A stretch of DNA of 33,775 nucleotides from Planctomycetia bacterium (lineage in GTDB: Bacteria; Planctomycetota; UBA1135; GCA-002686595). Made by a program: the position numbers and the translations under genes. Below are positions 7,064-15,423 of this stretch, one piece after another. The notes beneath the pieces are model-generated. The model was given only the letters and a program-made list of their open reading frames with translations, was not told the origin of the DNA and made no database searches. Within the stretch, counting starts at the first letter, position 1, and the number at the start of each line of letters is the position of its first letter. Location: the NCBI GenBank assembly GCA_005778045.1, contig SXKQ01000169.1, forward strand, positions 1-33,775, read 5' to 3'.

Positions 7064-9440
7064 CGGCGGTGCCCTTCACGTGCTGGTCGAACCAGTCGAT
7101 CATCTCGGCCAGCGTGTGCAGCACGCTCTCGCGGGCGGCGTAGCCGTGGTCCTCCTCAGGCAGGACGACCCAGCGCGCGCGGCCGCCGTTGCCAGAGATC
7201 GCCTGATAGAGGCGCTCGCTCTGGATCGGGAAGGTGCCCGGATTGGCGTCCTTCTCGCCGTGAATGAGCAGCAGCGGCTCGTTGATCTTGTGAGCCGAGT
7301 AGAACGGCGAGAGCGTGTTGTAGATCGCGGGCGCCTCCCACAGCGTGCGACGCTCGCTCTGGAATCCGAACGGCGTCAGCGTGCGGTTGTAGGCGCCGCT
7401 GCGCGCGCAGCCGGCCTTGAAGAGGTCCGTGTGCGCCAGCAGGTTGGCCGTCATGAAGGCGCCGTAGCTGTGGCCGCCGACACCGACGCGCGCGCGGTCC
7501 GCGACGCCGCGCTCGACCGCAAAGTCGATCGCCGCCTGCGCGGAGTCAGCGATCTGCTCCAGAAACGTGTCGTTGGCGGTCTCGGGATCGCCGACGATCG
7601 GCATCGTCGCGTCGTCCATCACCGCGTAGCCCTGCATGAGGAAGAACAGGTGCGAGTAGCCGCGGATCGTGGTGAAGCGATGCTGCGAGCCGCCAACCTG
7701 ACCCGCGGTCGAGGCGTCGGTGTACTCGAGCGGATAGGCCCACACGACCAGCGGCAGGCGCGTGCCGGACTGGTAGCCCGCGGGCAGGTAGAGCGTCGCG
7801 GAGAGCTGCACGCCGTCCTTGCGCTGGTAGCGCACGAGCTCGCGCGTGATGCCGCGGATCGCGGGCTGCGGGTCGCGGTACTCCGTGAGCGCCACGCTCG
7901 TGCCCGCGGCGAGATCGCGCAGCCACAGGTTCGGGGGCTCGCTCGCCGACTCGCGGCGCGTGAGGAACCTCGGCCGGCCCGAGGCATCGACGTCGAGCAT
8001 CGTGCCCGGCGCCTCGTAGCAACCGGCGTCGCAGCGCCACAGCCGCTCGCTCGCGCGCGTGGCGAGGTTCTGTCGGTCGACGAACGGACGCGCGCCCTCG
8101 GGCGAGTCGCCCTCGCCGATGCGGTAGACCCACTCGCCCGACTGGCGCGCCACGCGCATGCCATCGGGCAGCGGCTCGGTCTGGAACGCACCCGGATTGC
8201 CGTAGCGATCGTTCTGGTTGCGATCCTCGAGCACCAGCGGCTGCGCCTTGCCCGAAAGGTCGTGCAGCGTCGCGCGTACCCACTTGCGATCGCGATCGAA
8301 CTCACTCGCGAGCACGAGCGCCGGATCGCGGAACCACACCAGACCGCGCGCACGGTGCTCGACCTTGAGGAGCTCGCGCGGCTCGCCCTTGGAACGTACG
8401 TCGAGCTCGAGCCAGCGATCGCGGTGCGGGACCTTGACCTTCGGATCGCCCCCATCGAGCGCCTCGACCCAAACGAGCCGCGCTGGATGCCCCGCGCGCC
8501 ACCCGACCGAGCGCGGGCCGCCCGGCACGCCGTCGATCGGGATCGCGTCGAGCATTCCATGGCGCTCGATTCCGTGCACGATCGCGCCGTGCTCGTCCCA
8601 CACCTCCGTACGGCCCGGGAAGCGATCCATCGTCATGACGTACGAGTACGGCCGCTCGAGCGTGGACACGAGCCACCACAAGCCATCCGGGGAGCTGCGG
8701 AACGAAGTGATCGGTCCGCTCACGCCAACCTCGCGCGCATTCTTGCCGTCCCACTGCACGGTCGCGAGCTGCGCCTGCGCGAAGTGCTCGAGCAGCGTAC
8801 TGTCGTGCTCATCGCGCAACAGGTCTTGGTACGTGCGCACCGGCGACTTACGGCCGCTGGATTCCTGCGCCGAGGGGCCTCCGGGCGCGCGCGGCGTCTC
8901 GGGTGCGGGGCCGCGCCGCTCCGGAATGCGCTTGAAGGCGAGCGTCGCGCCATCGGGCATCCACTGGAAGTCCGCAAAGAGCGTGTTGAGCCGCGTCGCG
9001 ACGCGGCGCGGCACGAACTCGCGCGCGTCGCAGCACCACAGCTCGACGCCGTCGTCAAGCACGAGCGTGAACGCGAACCGATGCTCGGTGTGGGACCACG
9101 AAGTGCCTACGATGCGCGCGCCCTCGGGCAGAGGAACGCGACGCTGGCTCGTGCCTTCGAGGTCGCGGAGCACGAGACCGGTCTCGAAGCTCGTACGATG
9201 CGGCGCATTCGTCCGCGGATCGACGCGCATGCCGGCGAGTCCGATCCACGGCCGCGCGACGTCCTCGATCGAAGGCAACGACGGACGCTCGACGAGCAGG
9301 ATCCAGCGTCCGTTGGGGCTCACCTGCGCGCTCGGCGTCACGGGCGCGTCCACGAGCTCGACCACCTCCTTCGGCGGGAGCCGATAGCCGTCGACCGGCA
9401 ACGAGATGCTCAGAAGCAAGGTGGCGAGGGACAGCAGCAT
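7050..9440 (-). CDS. Exported S9-family peptidase, glutamyl endopeptidase (CGEP) type
   Basis: 796 residues. A signal peptide (MLLSLATLLLSISLPVDG) is followed by a beta-propeller-like region with degenerate W/SPDG repeats and a C-terminal alpha/beta-hydrolase domain. Catalytic triad: S658 in GGHSYGAFM, D731 in GEKDANPGTFP, H765 in EEDHGYAARES. The context of these residues (SGAYNRTLTPFGFQ; YSAHKINEPLLLIHGEKD) is that of the plant chloroplast glutamyl endopeptidase and its bacterial relatives rather than generic prolyl oligopeptidase, so cleavage after Glu is the likely specificity. The ATG at 9440 was chosen because it gives a clean signal peptide and has GGAG about seven bases upstream; the frame stays open further up but would bury the signal. 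Probably degrades peptides outside the cytoplasm. Transcribed divergently from guaD. Confidence 0.9.
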   Translation of the reverse strand: MLLSLATLLLSISLPVDGYRLPPKEVVELVDAPVTPSAQVSPNGRWILLVERPSLPSIEDVARPWIGLAGMRVDPRTNAPHRTSFETGLVLRDLEGTSQRRVPLPEGARIVGTSWSHTEHRFAFTLVLDDGVELWCCDAREFVPRRVATRLNTLFADFQWMPDGATLAFKRIPERRGPAPETPRAPGGPSAQESSGRKSPVRTYQDLLRDEHDSTLLEHFAQAQLATVQWDGKNAREVGVSGPITSFRSSPDGLWWLVSTLERPYSYVMTMDRFPGRTEVWDEHGAIVHGIERHGMLDAIPIDGVPGGPRSVGWRAGHPARLVWVEALDGGDPKVKVPHRDRWLELDVRSKGEPRELLKVEHRARGLVWFRDPALVLASEFDRDRKWVRATLHDLSGKAQPLVLEDRNQNDRYGNPGAFQTEPLPDGMRVARQSGEWVYRIGEGDSPEGARPFVDRQNLATRASERLWRCDAGCYEAPGTMLDVDASGRPRFLTRRESASEPPNLWLRDLAAGTSVALTEYRDPQPAIRGITRELVRYQRKDGVQLSATLYLPAGYQSGTRLPLVVWAYPLEYTDASTAGQVGGSQHRFTTIRGYSHLFFLMQGYAVMDDATMPIVGDPETANDTFLEQIADSAQAAIDFAVERGVADRARVGVGGHSYGAFMTANLLAHTDLFKAGCARSGAYNRTLTPFGFQSERRTLWEAPAIYNTLSPFYSAHKINEPLLLIHGEKDANPGTFPIQSERLYQAISGNGGRARWVVLPEEDHGYAARESVLHTLAEMIDWFDQHVKGTAADAR

Positions 9441-9472
9441 GCGGGTTCTCCAGCTTCGGGGATGGACCGCCG

Positions 9473-9478
9473 ATTCTA
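9473..9478 (-). promoter_or_regulatory. Possible -10 box for the S9 peptidase gene
   Basis: TAGAAT on the minus strand, 32 bases before the ATG, leaving a short leader that carries a GGAG ribosome-binding site. No clear -35 hexamer at the right distance. Confidence 0.3.
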
Positions 9479-9492
9479 GGCACCGTCGGGCC

Positions 9493-9521
9493 TTGTCCGT
9501 CGCCACCCGACCCGCCATTCT
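9493..9521 (+). promoter_or_regulatory. Possible promoter for guaD
   Basis: TTGTCC (9493-9498), a 17-base spacer and CATTCT (9516-9521), which ends eight bases before the GTG. If used, the mRNA would start at or next to the start codon. Confidence 0.35.
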
Positions 9522-9529
9522 CGACTCAC

Positions 9530-10021
9530 GTGACCAACGAGCCCCAAGAACGCCTCGACGACCGCGCGCTGATGCGCCGGGCCATCGAGCTCGCCCGCAG
9601 TTCGATCCTGAGCGGCGGAGGCCCGTTTGGCGCAGTCGTGGCGCGCGACGGCGTGGTGGTCGCCGAGGGCCAAAACCGCGTCACGGTCTGGAACGATCCG
9701 ACGGCGCACGCGGAAGTCGTCGCCATCCGTGCGGCCTGCAAGGCGCTCGGCTCGTTCCAGCTCGAGGGCTGCTCGATCTACTCGAGCTGCGAGCCCTGCC
9801 CGATGTGCCTCGGCGCGCTGTACTGGGCCCGCCCAGCGCGTCTCGTGTTCGCGTGCACGCGTGTGGACGCCGCGCAGGTGGGCTTCGACGACGAGCTCAT
9901 CTACCTCGAACTGCCGCTGCCCGTCGCACAGAGACGCTTGTCCACGACGACGCTGCTGCGCGAGGAAGGGCTCGCAGCCTTCGAGGACTGGACGCGATCC
10001 AGCGGCCGCCGCGACTACTGA
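9530..10021 (+). CDS. guaD: Guanine deaminase, cytidine-deaminase fold
   Basis: 163 residues, cytoplasmic. Hydrolyses guanine to xanthine and ammonia (purine salvage/nitrogen supply). Zn-binding motifs are H60-A-E62 in NDPTAHAEVVAIRAAC and C90/C93 in SSCEPCPMCLGALYWARP. The NDPTAHAE and EPCPMCLGA(L/I)YWARP contexts, the FDDELIY segment (119-125) and the length (~156 in Bacillus) match the short Bacillus GuaD type rather than TadA or cytosine deaminases; TadA has a different C-terminus. The GTG start is used because no ATG precedes the conserved domain and the residues it adds fit the family N-terminus. No Shine-Dalgarno sequence is visible. Its 3' end converges on the MORN lipoprotein gene, 16 bases away. 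Confidence 0.85.
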   Translation: MTNEPQERLDDRALMRRAIELARSSILSGGGPFGAVVARDGVVVAEGQNRVTVWNDPTAHAEVVAIRAACKALGSFQLEGCSIYSSCEPCPMCLGALYWARPARLVFACTRVDAAQVGFDDELIYLELPLPVAQRRLSTTTLLREEGLAAFEDWTRSSGRRDY

Positions 10022-10037
10022 GCGCCCGCAAGCGCCC

Positions 10038-10610
10038 TCACTCCTTGCGCACTCGCACGCCCGAGCGGAACGAGACGCTCTCGACGAGCTCGCCCGACTC
10101 GTCGAAGAAGCTCCATTCGCCCTGCTGTTGTCCGCCGAGATAGCTGCCGCTCGCCGCGAGTGCGCCGTTCGCGTGGAACTGCTCCCACGCTCCTTCACGC
10201 ACGCCGCCTCGCGCGAGCCCCGACCACTCCAGTGCTCCGTTCTCGTGCCACCAGCACGTGAGCACCGGCTCACTCATGCCGTTGGGTACTTCGGAGCGCG
10301 GGTTCCCGTTCGGCCACCATGAACGCCAGGTGCCGACGGGCTCCCCTTCGCGATACTCGCGCTCGTGCTCCTTCACGCCGTTCGCGTGGAAGCTCGTGTC
10401 GCGGCCATGCGACACCTCGCGTCCACCGGGCAACTGCAGGAAGCTCCACTCGCGCTGCAATCGAGTGCGCTCACGGTCGTAGTAGGAGGTGCGACGCTCC
10501 AGCTGCGGCGCGCGAGCTTCCATGCCTTTTCCGAGGAGTCGCGCGGACTGCTCGAAACCGGAAGCGCAGCTCGCGAGTGCGAGCAGCGAGAGGTGGACGA
10601 GTGCGCGCAT
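10038..10610 (-). CDS. MORN-repeat lipoprotein (YwqK-like)
   Basis: 190 residues. Signal peptide with lipobox (LALASC, C15), so probably membrane-anchored. The rest is a series of ~22-residue MORN-variant repeats with the pattern W/F-x-NG-x-x-x-x-x-x-x-x-x-G: FHANGVKEHEREYREGEPVG (74-93), WWPNGNPRSEV (98-108), WWHENGALEWSG (120-131), FHANGALAASGSYLGG (145-160), FFDESGELVESVSFRSG (168-184). Annotation pipelines often name this fold a toxin-antitoxin system YwqK family antitoxin, but no toxin is adjacent and I would not assign that role. Its ATG overlaps the stop of the M14 peptidase gene by one base (TGATG), implying translational coupling and a possible shared location outside the cytoplasmic membrane. 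Confidence 0.8.
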   Translation of the reverse strand: MRALVHLSLLALASCASGFEQSARLLGKGMEARAPQLERRTSYYDRERTRLQREWSFLQLPGGREVSHGRDTSFHANGVKEHEREYREGEPVGTWRSWWPNGNPRSEVPNGMSEPVLTCWWHENGALEWSGLARGGVREGAWEQFHANGALAASGSYLGGQQQGEWSFFDESGELVESVSFRSGVRVRKE

Positions 10611-13036
10611 CAGCGAGCTTCGAGCAGGATCGCGCGGAAGAGCAGCGCGAAGGACTGCTGCGACCAGCCGCGATAGTGCGGGCTGAACGAGAACAGGTGC
10701 ACGACACCCTGTCCGTGCTCCGCTCGCACCCAAGCGGCGCGGTCCTCGATCGTCGATGCACCGCGGATCCAGCCGGAGAGCAGCACGCGCGTCGGGGCGA
10801 ACTTCAGCAGGGCGTCGACGCGAACATCGGGGCGCGGCTCGAGCTTCCACGCCGCCGAATCGGAGAAGAACACGCTGACCGACTCCGGCAGGCCGCCGGT
10901 GAGCGCATGGGGCTCAGGGATCGCGCGAAGCACGCTGCCGGGGCAGTGGAACGCGGCCTCGCCGTCCTTGGCCTTGTCCTTCGTCAGGTTGACGAGCGGC
11001 AGCTCGAGCAGATCGATCGCCCACTGACTCGACGCGCCGACGGTGACCAGCCGGCCGCCTGCGCGCACGAACTCCTCGATCGCGACCGCGCCCTGGGGCT
11101 CGAGCCCGCGCACGAGTTCGCTCGGCGCACTGCCCTGCGGGCGGCCCTGATCGAGCGTACCGGAGTTCACGTCGGGGACCACCAGCACGTCGATCCACTT
11201 CGAGAGCTCGCCGGCGCGCAGCGCCTCGTTGCGCACCGTGACGTACGGGAGCTTCCACGTGTCGAACACCCAGCGCATCCAGCCTTCGTCCATGGACGCG
11301 GTGTAGGGCGCGTAGAGTCCGACGCGCGGCAGCCGCTCGAGCGAAATCGACGTCTCGCTCGCGGTGTCGACGAACAGCGCGGTCCCAGGCTCGAAGTGGA
11401 GCTTCGCGCCGCGGGCGAGGCGCTCGAACACGAGCCTCCATGCGTCGCTCTCGAGCGCCGACAGTGTCGAACGGAAAGCACCGTCGAACGCCGCATCGAC
11501 TTCGCTCACGGACCGCAGGGGCTCGACCTCGACCACGGGCCGCTCGACACACTCCACGGCTTGCACGCCCAAGAGCAGCGGCAGCGTCCAGCCAGCGACG
11601 TCGTAGGGCGCATCGCCCTCCGGATAGCGCTGCGTCTCGAAGAGATCCTTCACATGCTGTCCGTACGGCTGGTCGCGGAAGATCACGACCGAGCCCGCGG
11701 GGTACTCGCGGCCATCCGCGCTGAACTTCGCGCGCGCACGGTGCAGCTCGACGCCACCGCGCAGCAGCGTGTCCACGAGCCTCCGGCTCGCACCACGGTC
11801 AGCGTTGTCGGACGGGAGCACCCACGCGCGCGGTGCCTCCGCGCGGCCCTTCGCGATCGCGCGCTCGGCCGCCTGCAGCGCGTTCTCGACGAACAGCCGC
11901 GGCTCGCTCGACAGGCTGCGCACCAGCGAGCGTGCGAACGCGAGCTCATAGTCGATGATGTCCCGCAGGCGCCACCAGCCGCCCGGCCACGGCATCGGGA
12001 AGTTCACCCCCGGCGCGTACTCGCCCTTGCCGCCCGGCGCCTTGAGCTTCGAGCGCTCGAGGTACACCGGGCTCGCGAAGTTCACCGACGCGGCTTCGGT
12101 GAGCAGTCCGACGATGTTGTGGCGCACGGGCACGTTGCGGTTGCCACCGTTCCACCACTGGTCGTAGGTGACGCCCGTCGCGACGCCGGAGAGACCCTCG
12201 CGCGTCATGTCGTGCAGCGCGCGCGTGCCGAGCAGGTTGATGCTCGACATGATCGTGGGATCGAGGTTGGGGTTGAGCGGATCGCGGAACGGCGGCACGA
12301 ACATGCGCTCGCCGAGCTGCCCTTGCTGGTGCACGTCCCAGTACACCTGCGGATGCCAGTCCTCGTAGAGCAGCTTCGTCACGAGCTGCGTCTCGATCTG
12401 CGTGAGCGCGAACCAGTCGCGGTTGTTGTCGTGACCCGTGTAGTACTGATAGAGCTTCGGCATCGATGCGGTCTCGTGCTCTGTGCCGACGATGCCGCGG
12501 TACCACTCGCACACGTGGTCGAGGCCATCGGGATTCGTGCAGGGCAGGATCACCGTGACGAGCCGCTCGCGCGCGCCCTTCCACGGCTCGGCCGCGCTCG
12601 TGGCGAGCTGGTGCGCGAATTCCATCCCGAACTGGGGCGCCGCGGTCTCGGTCGAGTGCATGGCGATCGAGACCACGAGCACCGGAACCGCGCTCGCGAC
12701 AAGCTCCGCCCGCTGCATGGCGTCGAGCCCGCGCGGGTCCGCGAGGCGCGCGGCCGCCGCTCGGATCTTCGGCAGCCGCGCCATGTTCGCCTCCGAGGTC
12801 ACGATCGCGGCGAGGAAGTCGCGCCCCTCGGTGGTCGTGCCGAGCGTCTCAACTTGGACGCGCGGGCTCTGCTCGTCGAGACGCCGGTAGTAGCCCGAGA
12901 CTTCCTTCCAGTCCGCAAGCGTGAAGTCCCCGCCCACGGGTCGACCGAGATGCTCGGCCGGGGTGATGACCTGCTGGGACCAGGCGCACGCTGCGAGCAG
13001 CGGCGCCACCGCGAGGACGAGGGGTAGCTTGTTCAC
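10610..13036 (-). CDS. M14-family zinc carboxypeptidase, probable lipoprotein
   Basis: 808 residues. N-terminal signal with a lipobox (LLAAC, C17). The M14 catalytic domain follows: HSTET with Zn ligands H127 and E130, NPDG (168-171), DNNRDWF (203-209), the third ligand H236 in YWDVHQQG, and the general-base glutamate E314 in GLLTEAAS. The C-terminal ~400 residues resemble the glutamine-amidotransferase-like/beta-rich domain of large exported M14 proteins (LPRVGLYAPYTASMDEGWMR, then WIDVLVVPDV and FVRAGGRLVTVG). The GTG at 13036 was chosen because it yields the signal peptide and has AAGG 4-6 bases upstream; an ATG at 13165 in the same frame would add an arginine-rich leader overlapping the opposite promoter region. 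Trims C-terminal residues of peptides outside the cytoplasm; the exact specificity is unknown. Confidence 0.88.
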   Translation of the reverse strand: MNKLPLVLAVAPLLAACAWSQQVITPAEHLGRPVGGDFTLADWKEVSGYYRRLDEQSPRVQVETLGTTTEGRDFLAAIVTSEANMARLPKIRAAAARLADPRGLDAMQRAELVASAVPVLVVSIAMHSTETAAPQFGMEFAHQLATSAAEPWKGARERLVTVILPCTNPDGLDHVCEWYRGIVGTEHETASMPKLYQYYTGHDNNRDWFALTQIETQLVTKLLYEDWHPQVYWDVHQQGQLGERMFVPPFRDPLNPNLDPTIMSSINLLGTRALHDMTREGLSGVATGVTYDQWWNGGNRNVPVRHNIVGLLTEAASVNFASPVYLERSKLKAPGGKGEYAPGVNFPMPWPGGWWRLRDIIDYELAFARSLVRSLSSEPRLFVENALQAAERAIAKGRAEAPRAWVLPSDNADRGASRRLVDTLLRGGVELHRARAKFSADGREYPAGSVVIFRDQPYGQHVKDLFETQRYPEGDAPYDVAGWTLPLLLGVQAVECVERPVVEVEPLRSVSEVDAAFDGAFRSTLSALESDAWRLVFERLARGAKLHFEPGTALFVDTASETSISLERLPRVGLYAPYTASMDEGWMRWVFDTWKLPYVTVRNEALRAGELSKWIDVLVVPDVNSGTLDQGRPQGSAPSELVRGLEPQGAVAIEEFVRAGGRLVTVGASSQWAIDLLELPLVNLTKDKAKDGEAAFHCPGSVLRAIPEPHALTGGLPESVSVFFSDSAAWKLEPRPDVRVDALLKFAPTRVLLSGWIRGASTIEDRAAWVRAEHGQGVVHLFSFSPHYRGWSQQSFALLFRAILLEAR

Positions 13037-13164
13037 ACCTTCACGGTACACGCGGGCCGCTGGCGCCCGCCAGCGAGGGCCATGCGCAGCCACGCCGCGC
13101 GGCCGCCAGCCCACCGGACGGCCGGCGCGCAGCAGTCCGTAGCGTGGCAGGCTCAAGTTGGTCA

Positions 13165-13170
13165 TAGAAT
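13165..13170 (+). promoter_or_regulatory. Possible -10 box for plsY
   Basis: TAGAAT ends eight bases before the GTG at 13179, with no Shine-Dalgarno sequence between. This supports the GTG as a leaderless start. It lies in the 142-base divergent gap with the M14 gene, in which I see no other feature. Confidence 0.35.
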
Positions 13171-13178
13171 CTGCGCGC

Positions 13179-13784
13179 GTGCAGATGCTTCTCGGCCTCG
13201 AACTGGCGCTCGTCGCAGGCAGCTACTTCCTCGGAGGGCTTTCGCCCGGCTATTGGCTCGTGCGCTGGAAGACCGGACGCGACATCCGCGAGCAGGGCAG
13301 CGGCGCGACGGGAGCGACGAACGCGGCGCGCGCGCTCGGCATCGGCGGGTTCGCGGCCACCTTCGCGCTCGATGTGCTCAAAGGAGCGGTGGTGGTGCTC
13401 GCAGCGCGCGAGCTCGACGTTTCGAAAACCTGGCAGGCACTCGCCGGACTGGCCGTGGTGCTGGGGCACGTGTGGCCGATGCAACTCGGCTTCCGCGGCG
13501 GCAAGGGCGTGGCGCCGCTCATCGGAGCCTGGCTCGCGCTCGCTCCGCTGGCCCTCCTGCCCTGCCTGGCGCTCGGAGCCCTCGCGCTGCTCGTATCCCG
13601 GACCTTCGTGCGCTCGGGACTCGCTGGGCTCCTGTGCCTGCCGCTAGCCACGTGGCGGGAGCTGCGCGATCCGACCTGCATGGCCATCGCGGGCCTCGCT
13701 GTCGCCGTCGTCCTCTTCGCGCACCGCACGCACTGGAGCTCGATTCGTCCCCACTCGCTCCCTCGCAGCGGAGGAACGTCATGA
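13179..13784 (+). CDS. plsY: Glycerol-3-phosphate acyltransferase PlsY-like
   Basis: 201 residues, integral membrane protein. PlsY acylates glycerol-3-phosphate at sn-1 from acyl-phosphate, the first step of phospholipid synthesis. Family motifs: SPGYWLVRW (near residue 24), the phosphate-binding GSGATGATNAARALG (about 41-55), and GHVWPMQLGFRGGKGVAP (about 101-118), with hydrophobic helices between. The first motif is usually SGNIGATN, so the GSGATGATN form is slightly off-consensus. Start: GTG 13179, or the ATG six bases later; the -10-like box eight bases before the GTG favours the former. The stop overlaps the next gene by four bases (ATGA), and that gene has a strong GGAGGA site inside the plsY end, so the pair is coupled. 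Whether this is the housekeeping PlsY cannot be told from one copy. Confidence 0.85.
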   Translation: MQMLLGLELALVAGSYFLGGLSPGYWLVRWKTGRDIREQGSGATGATNAARALGIGGFAATFALDVLKGAVVVLAARELDVSKTWQALAGLAVVLGHVWPMQLGFRGGKGVAPLIGAWLALAPLALLPCLALGALALLVSRTFVRSGLAGLLCLPLATWRELRDPTCMAIAGLAVAVVLFAHRTHWSSIRPHSLPRSGGTS

Positions 13785-15418
13785 GCGCGCAAGCTCCGCA
13801 GCTGCTGTTCGAGATCGCCACCGAGCCTGACGAGATCGACCAAGTTCAGGCACTGCACTATCGCACGTTCGTCGAGGAGATCCCGCAGCATCCGCCGAAC
13901 GACGCGCGTCGCCACGTTGATCGCTTTCACGCCGACAACGTGTACGTGATCGGGAAGCTCGGCGAGCGCGTGATCGCGACTCTATCGCTGCGCGGCCAGC
14001 GCCCGTTCTCGCTCGACTCCAAGGTCGCGAATCTCGACCGCTTCCTGCCCCGAGGCCATCTTCCAGTCGAGGTCCGCCTGCTCGCCGTCGAGCCCGAGTT
14101 CCGTCGCACGGCCGTATTCGCAGCCTTGCTCGAGCACGGCGTGCGCCACGCGCTCTCCGAGGGCTTCGACCTCGGAGTGATTTCCGGTACGACGCGTGAG
14201 CTCAGGCTCTACCGCCACATGGGCTTCACGCCGTTCGGGGAGCTCGTCGGCACGCCGGGCGCCGAGTACCAGCCGATGTACGTGACGCTCGATCGTTTCT
14301 GCGAGAACGCGAGCCGCAACCCCGCGCTCGGACGCATCGTGCAGCCGCAGCTGGAGCGCCCCAACGAGCTGAACTTCCTGCCAGGACCGGTGACACCGAC
14401 CCCGGGGGTGCGCGCTGCGCTTGGCGCTCCGCCGATCTCCCATCGCAGCAAGGAGTTCGTCGACCAGCTGCGCGACTTGCGCGCCCGTCTCTGCAGGCTC
14501 GCCAAGGGACGCGACGTGCAGGCACTCGTGGGTTCCGCCTCGCTCGGCAACGAGGTGATCGCCGCGCAGCTCTCGCTCCGCCCTGCGCGCGGACTCGTGC
14601 TTGCCAACGGCGAGTTCGGCGAGCGACTGGTGGGGCTGGCGCGCCGTGCGCGACTCAACTTCGACGTGGTCTCAACGCCTTGGGGACGCGAGCTCGATCT
14701 GGCCGAGGCGGGACAGGCCATGCAGCGCATTCCTGCCGGAGGGTGGCTGTGGTTTGCCCACCACGAGACCTCAACCGGCGTCCTCAATCCGTTGCGAGAG
14801 CTCGTCGCGATGGCGCGCTCGCGCGGGCTGCGTGCCTGCGTCGATTGCGTGAGCTCGCTCGGCGTCGTCGAGGTCGACCTGCGCGACGTGCACCTCGCCA
14901 GCTCGACCAGCGGCAAGGGCCTCGCTTCCTACCCGGGCCTCGCTCTCGTGTTCCACGACTACGAGCCCGAGTCGCAGCCCGGGCTGCTACCGGGCTATCT
15001 CGACCTCGGCCACTGGGCTGAGCACGACAGCGTCCCCCACACGCACTCGTCGAACCTCGTTGCGGCACTCTCCGCCGCGCTGCGAAGCGTGACGCAAGAT
15101 CGCATGGAGCGCATCGCCGCGAACGCGTGCTGGCTGCGTGCGCGACTCGTGGAGACTGGCTACATGCTGCCCGCGCAGGAGCGCTCCGCGTGTCCCGCCA
15201 TCGTGACCCTCGTGCCACCGCAGGGACTGTCGGCCTTCGAGCTCGGTCTCGACCTCGACCGCCGCGGCTTCTGGACGAGCTACCGCAGCGCATACCTCGT
15301 GGAGCGCGGCTGGCTGCAGGTCGCGCTGCTCTCCGATCCTTCGCGGGCGAGCCTCGAGAAGCTCGTGCGCGTACTCTCGCTGGCCGCACGGCGTCGCGCG
15401 ACCGCAGGCAACACCTGA
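13781..15418 (+). CDS. Fusion: FeeM/LuxI-like GNAT acyltransferase + class V PLP aminotransferase
   Basis: 545 residues, soluble, two domains. Residues ~8-175 are GNAT-like and most resemble N-acyl amino acid/autoinducer synthases: QVQALHYRTFVEEIPQH (21-37), VYVIGKLGERVIATLSLRG (54-72), PVEVRLLAVEPEFRR (95-109), YRHMGFTPFGE (144-154). Residues ~198-540 are a fold-type I class V aminotransferase of the alanine-glyoxylate/2-aminoethylphosphonate group: FLPGPVTPTPGVR (199-211), ISHRSKEF (219-226), HHETSTGVLNPL (327-338), D355 in VDCVSSLG, the Schiff-base lysine K379 in SSTSGKGLASYPGLA and PHTHSSN (419-425). Where relatives have R-I-G with the arginine that holds the substrate carboxylate, this protein reads WLQVALLS (511-518), so Q513 replaces it. 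ATG overlaps plsY by four bases with GGAGGA upstream. A role in making an N-acylated amino compound is an inference. Confidence 0.82.
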   Translation: MSAQAPQLLFEIATEPDEIDQVQALHYRTFVEEIPQHPPNDARRHVDRFHADNVYVIGKLGERVIATLSLRGQRPFSLDSKVANLDRFLPRGHLPVEVRLLAVEPEFRRTAVFAALLEHGVRHALSEGFDLGVISGTTRELRLYRHMGFTPFGELVGTPGAEYQPMYVTLDRFCENASRNPALGRIVQPQLERPNELNFLPGPVTPTPGVRAALGAPPISHRSKEFVDQLRDLRARLCRLAKGRDVQALVGSASLGNEVIAAQLSLRPARGLVLANGEFGERLVGLARRARLNFDVVSTPWGRELDLAEAGQAMQRIPAGGWLWFAHHETSTGVLNPLRELVAMARSRGLRACVDCVSSLGVVEVDLRDVHLASSTSGKGLASYPGLALVFHDYEPESQPGLLPGYLDLGHWAEHDSVPHTHSSNLVAALSAALRSVTQDRMERIAANACWLRARLVETGYMLPAQERSACPAIVTLVPPQGLSAFELGLDLDRRGFWTSYRSAYLVERGWLQVALLSDPSRASLEKLVRVLSLAARRRATAGNT

Positions 15419-15423
15419 TCGAC

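Noticed and set aside
10038..10610. MORN protein as an antitoxin
   Set aside because: The label comes from annotation habit for YwqK-like proteins. No toxin gene is adjacent and the protein is a lipoprotein.
13037..13165. N-terminal extension of the M14 peptidase to an ATG at 13165
   Set aside because: It would add 43 arginine-rich residues ahead of a clean lipoprotein signal and run into the plsY promoter region; the GTG at 13036 has its own AAGG site.
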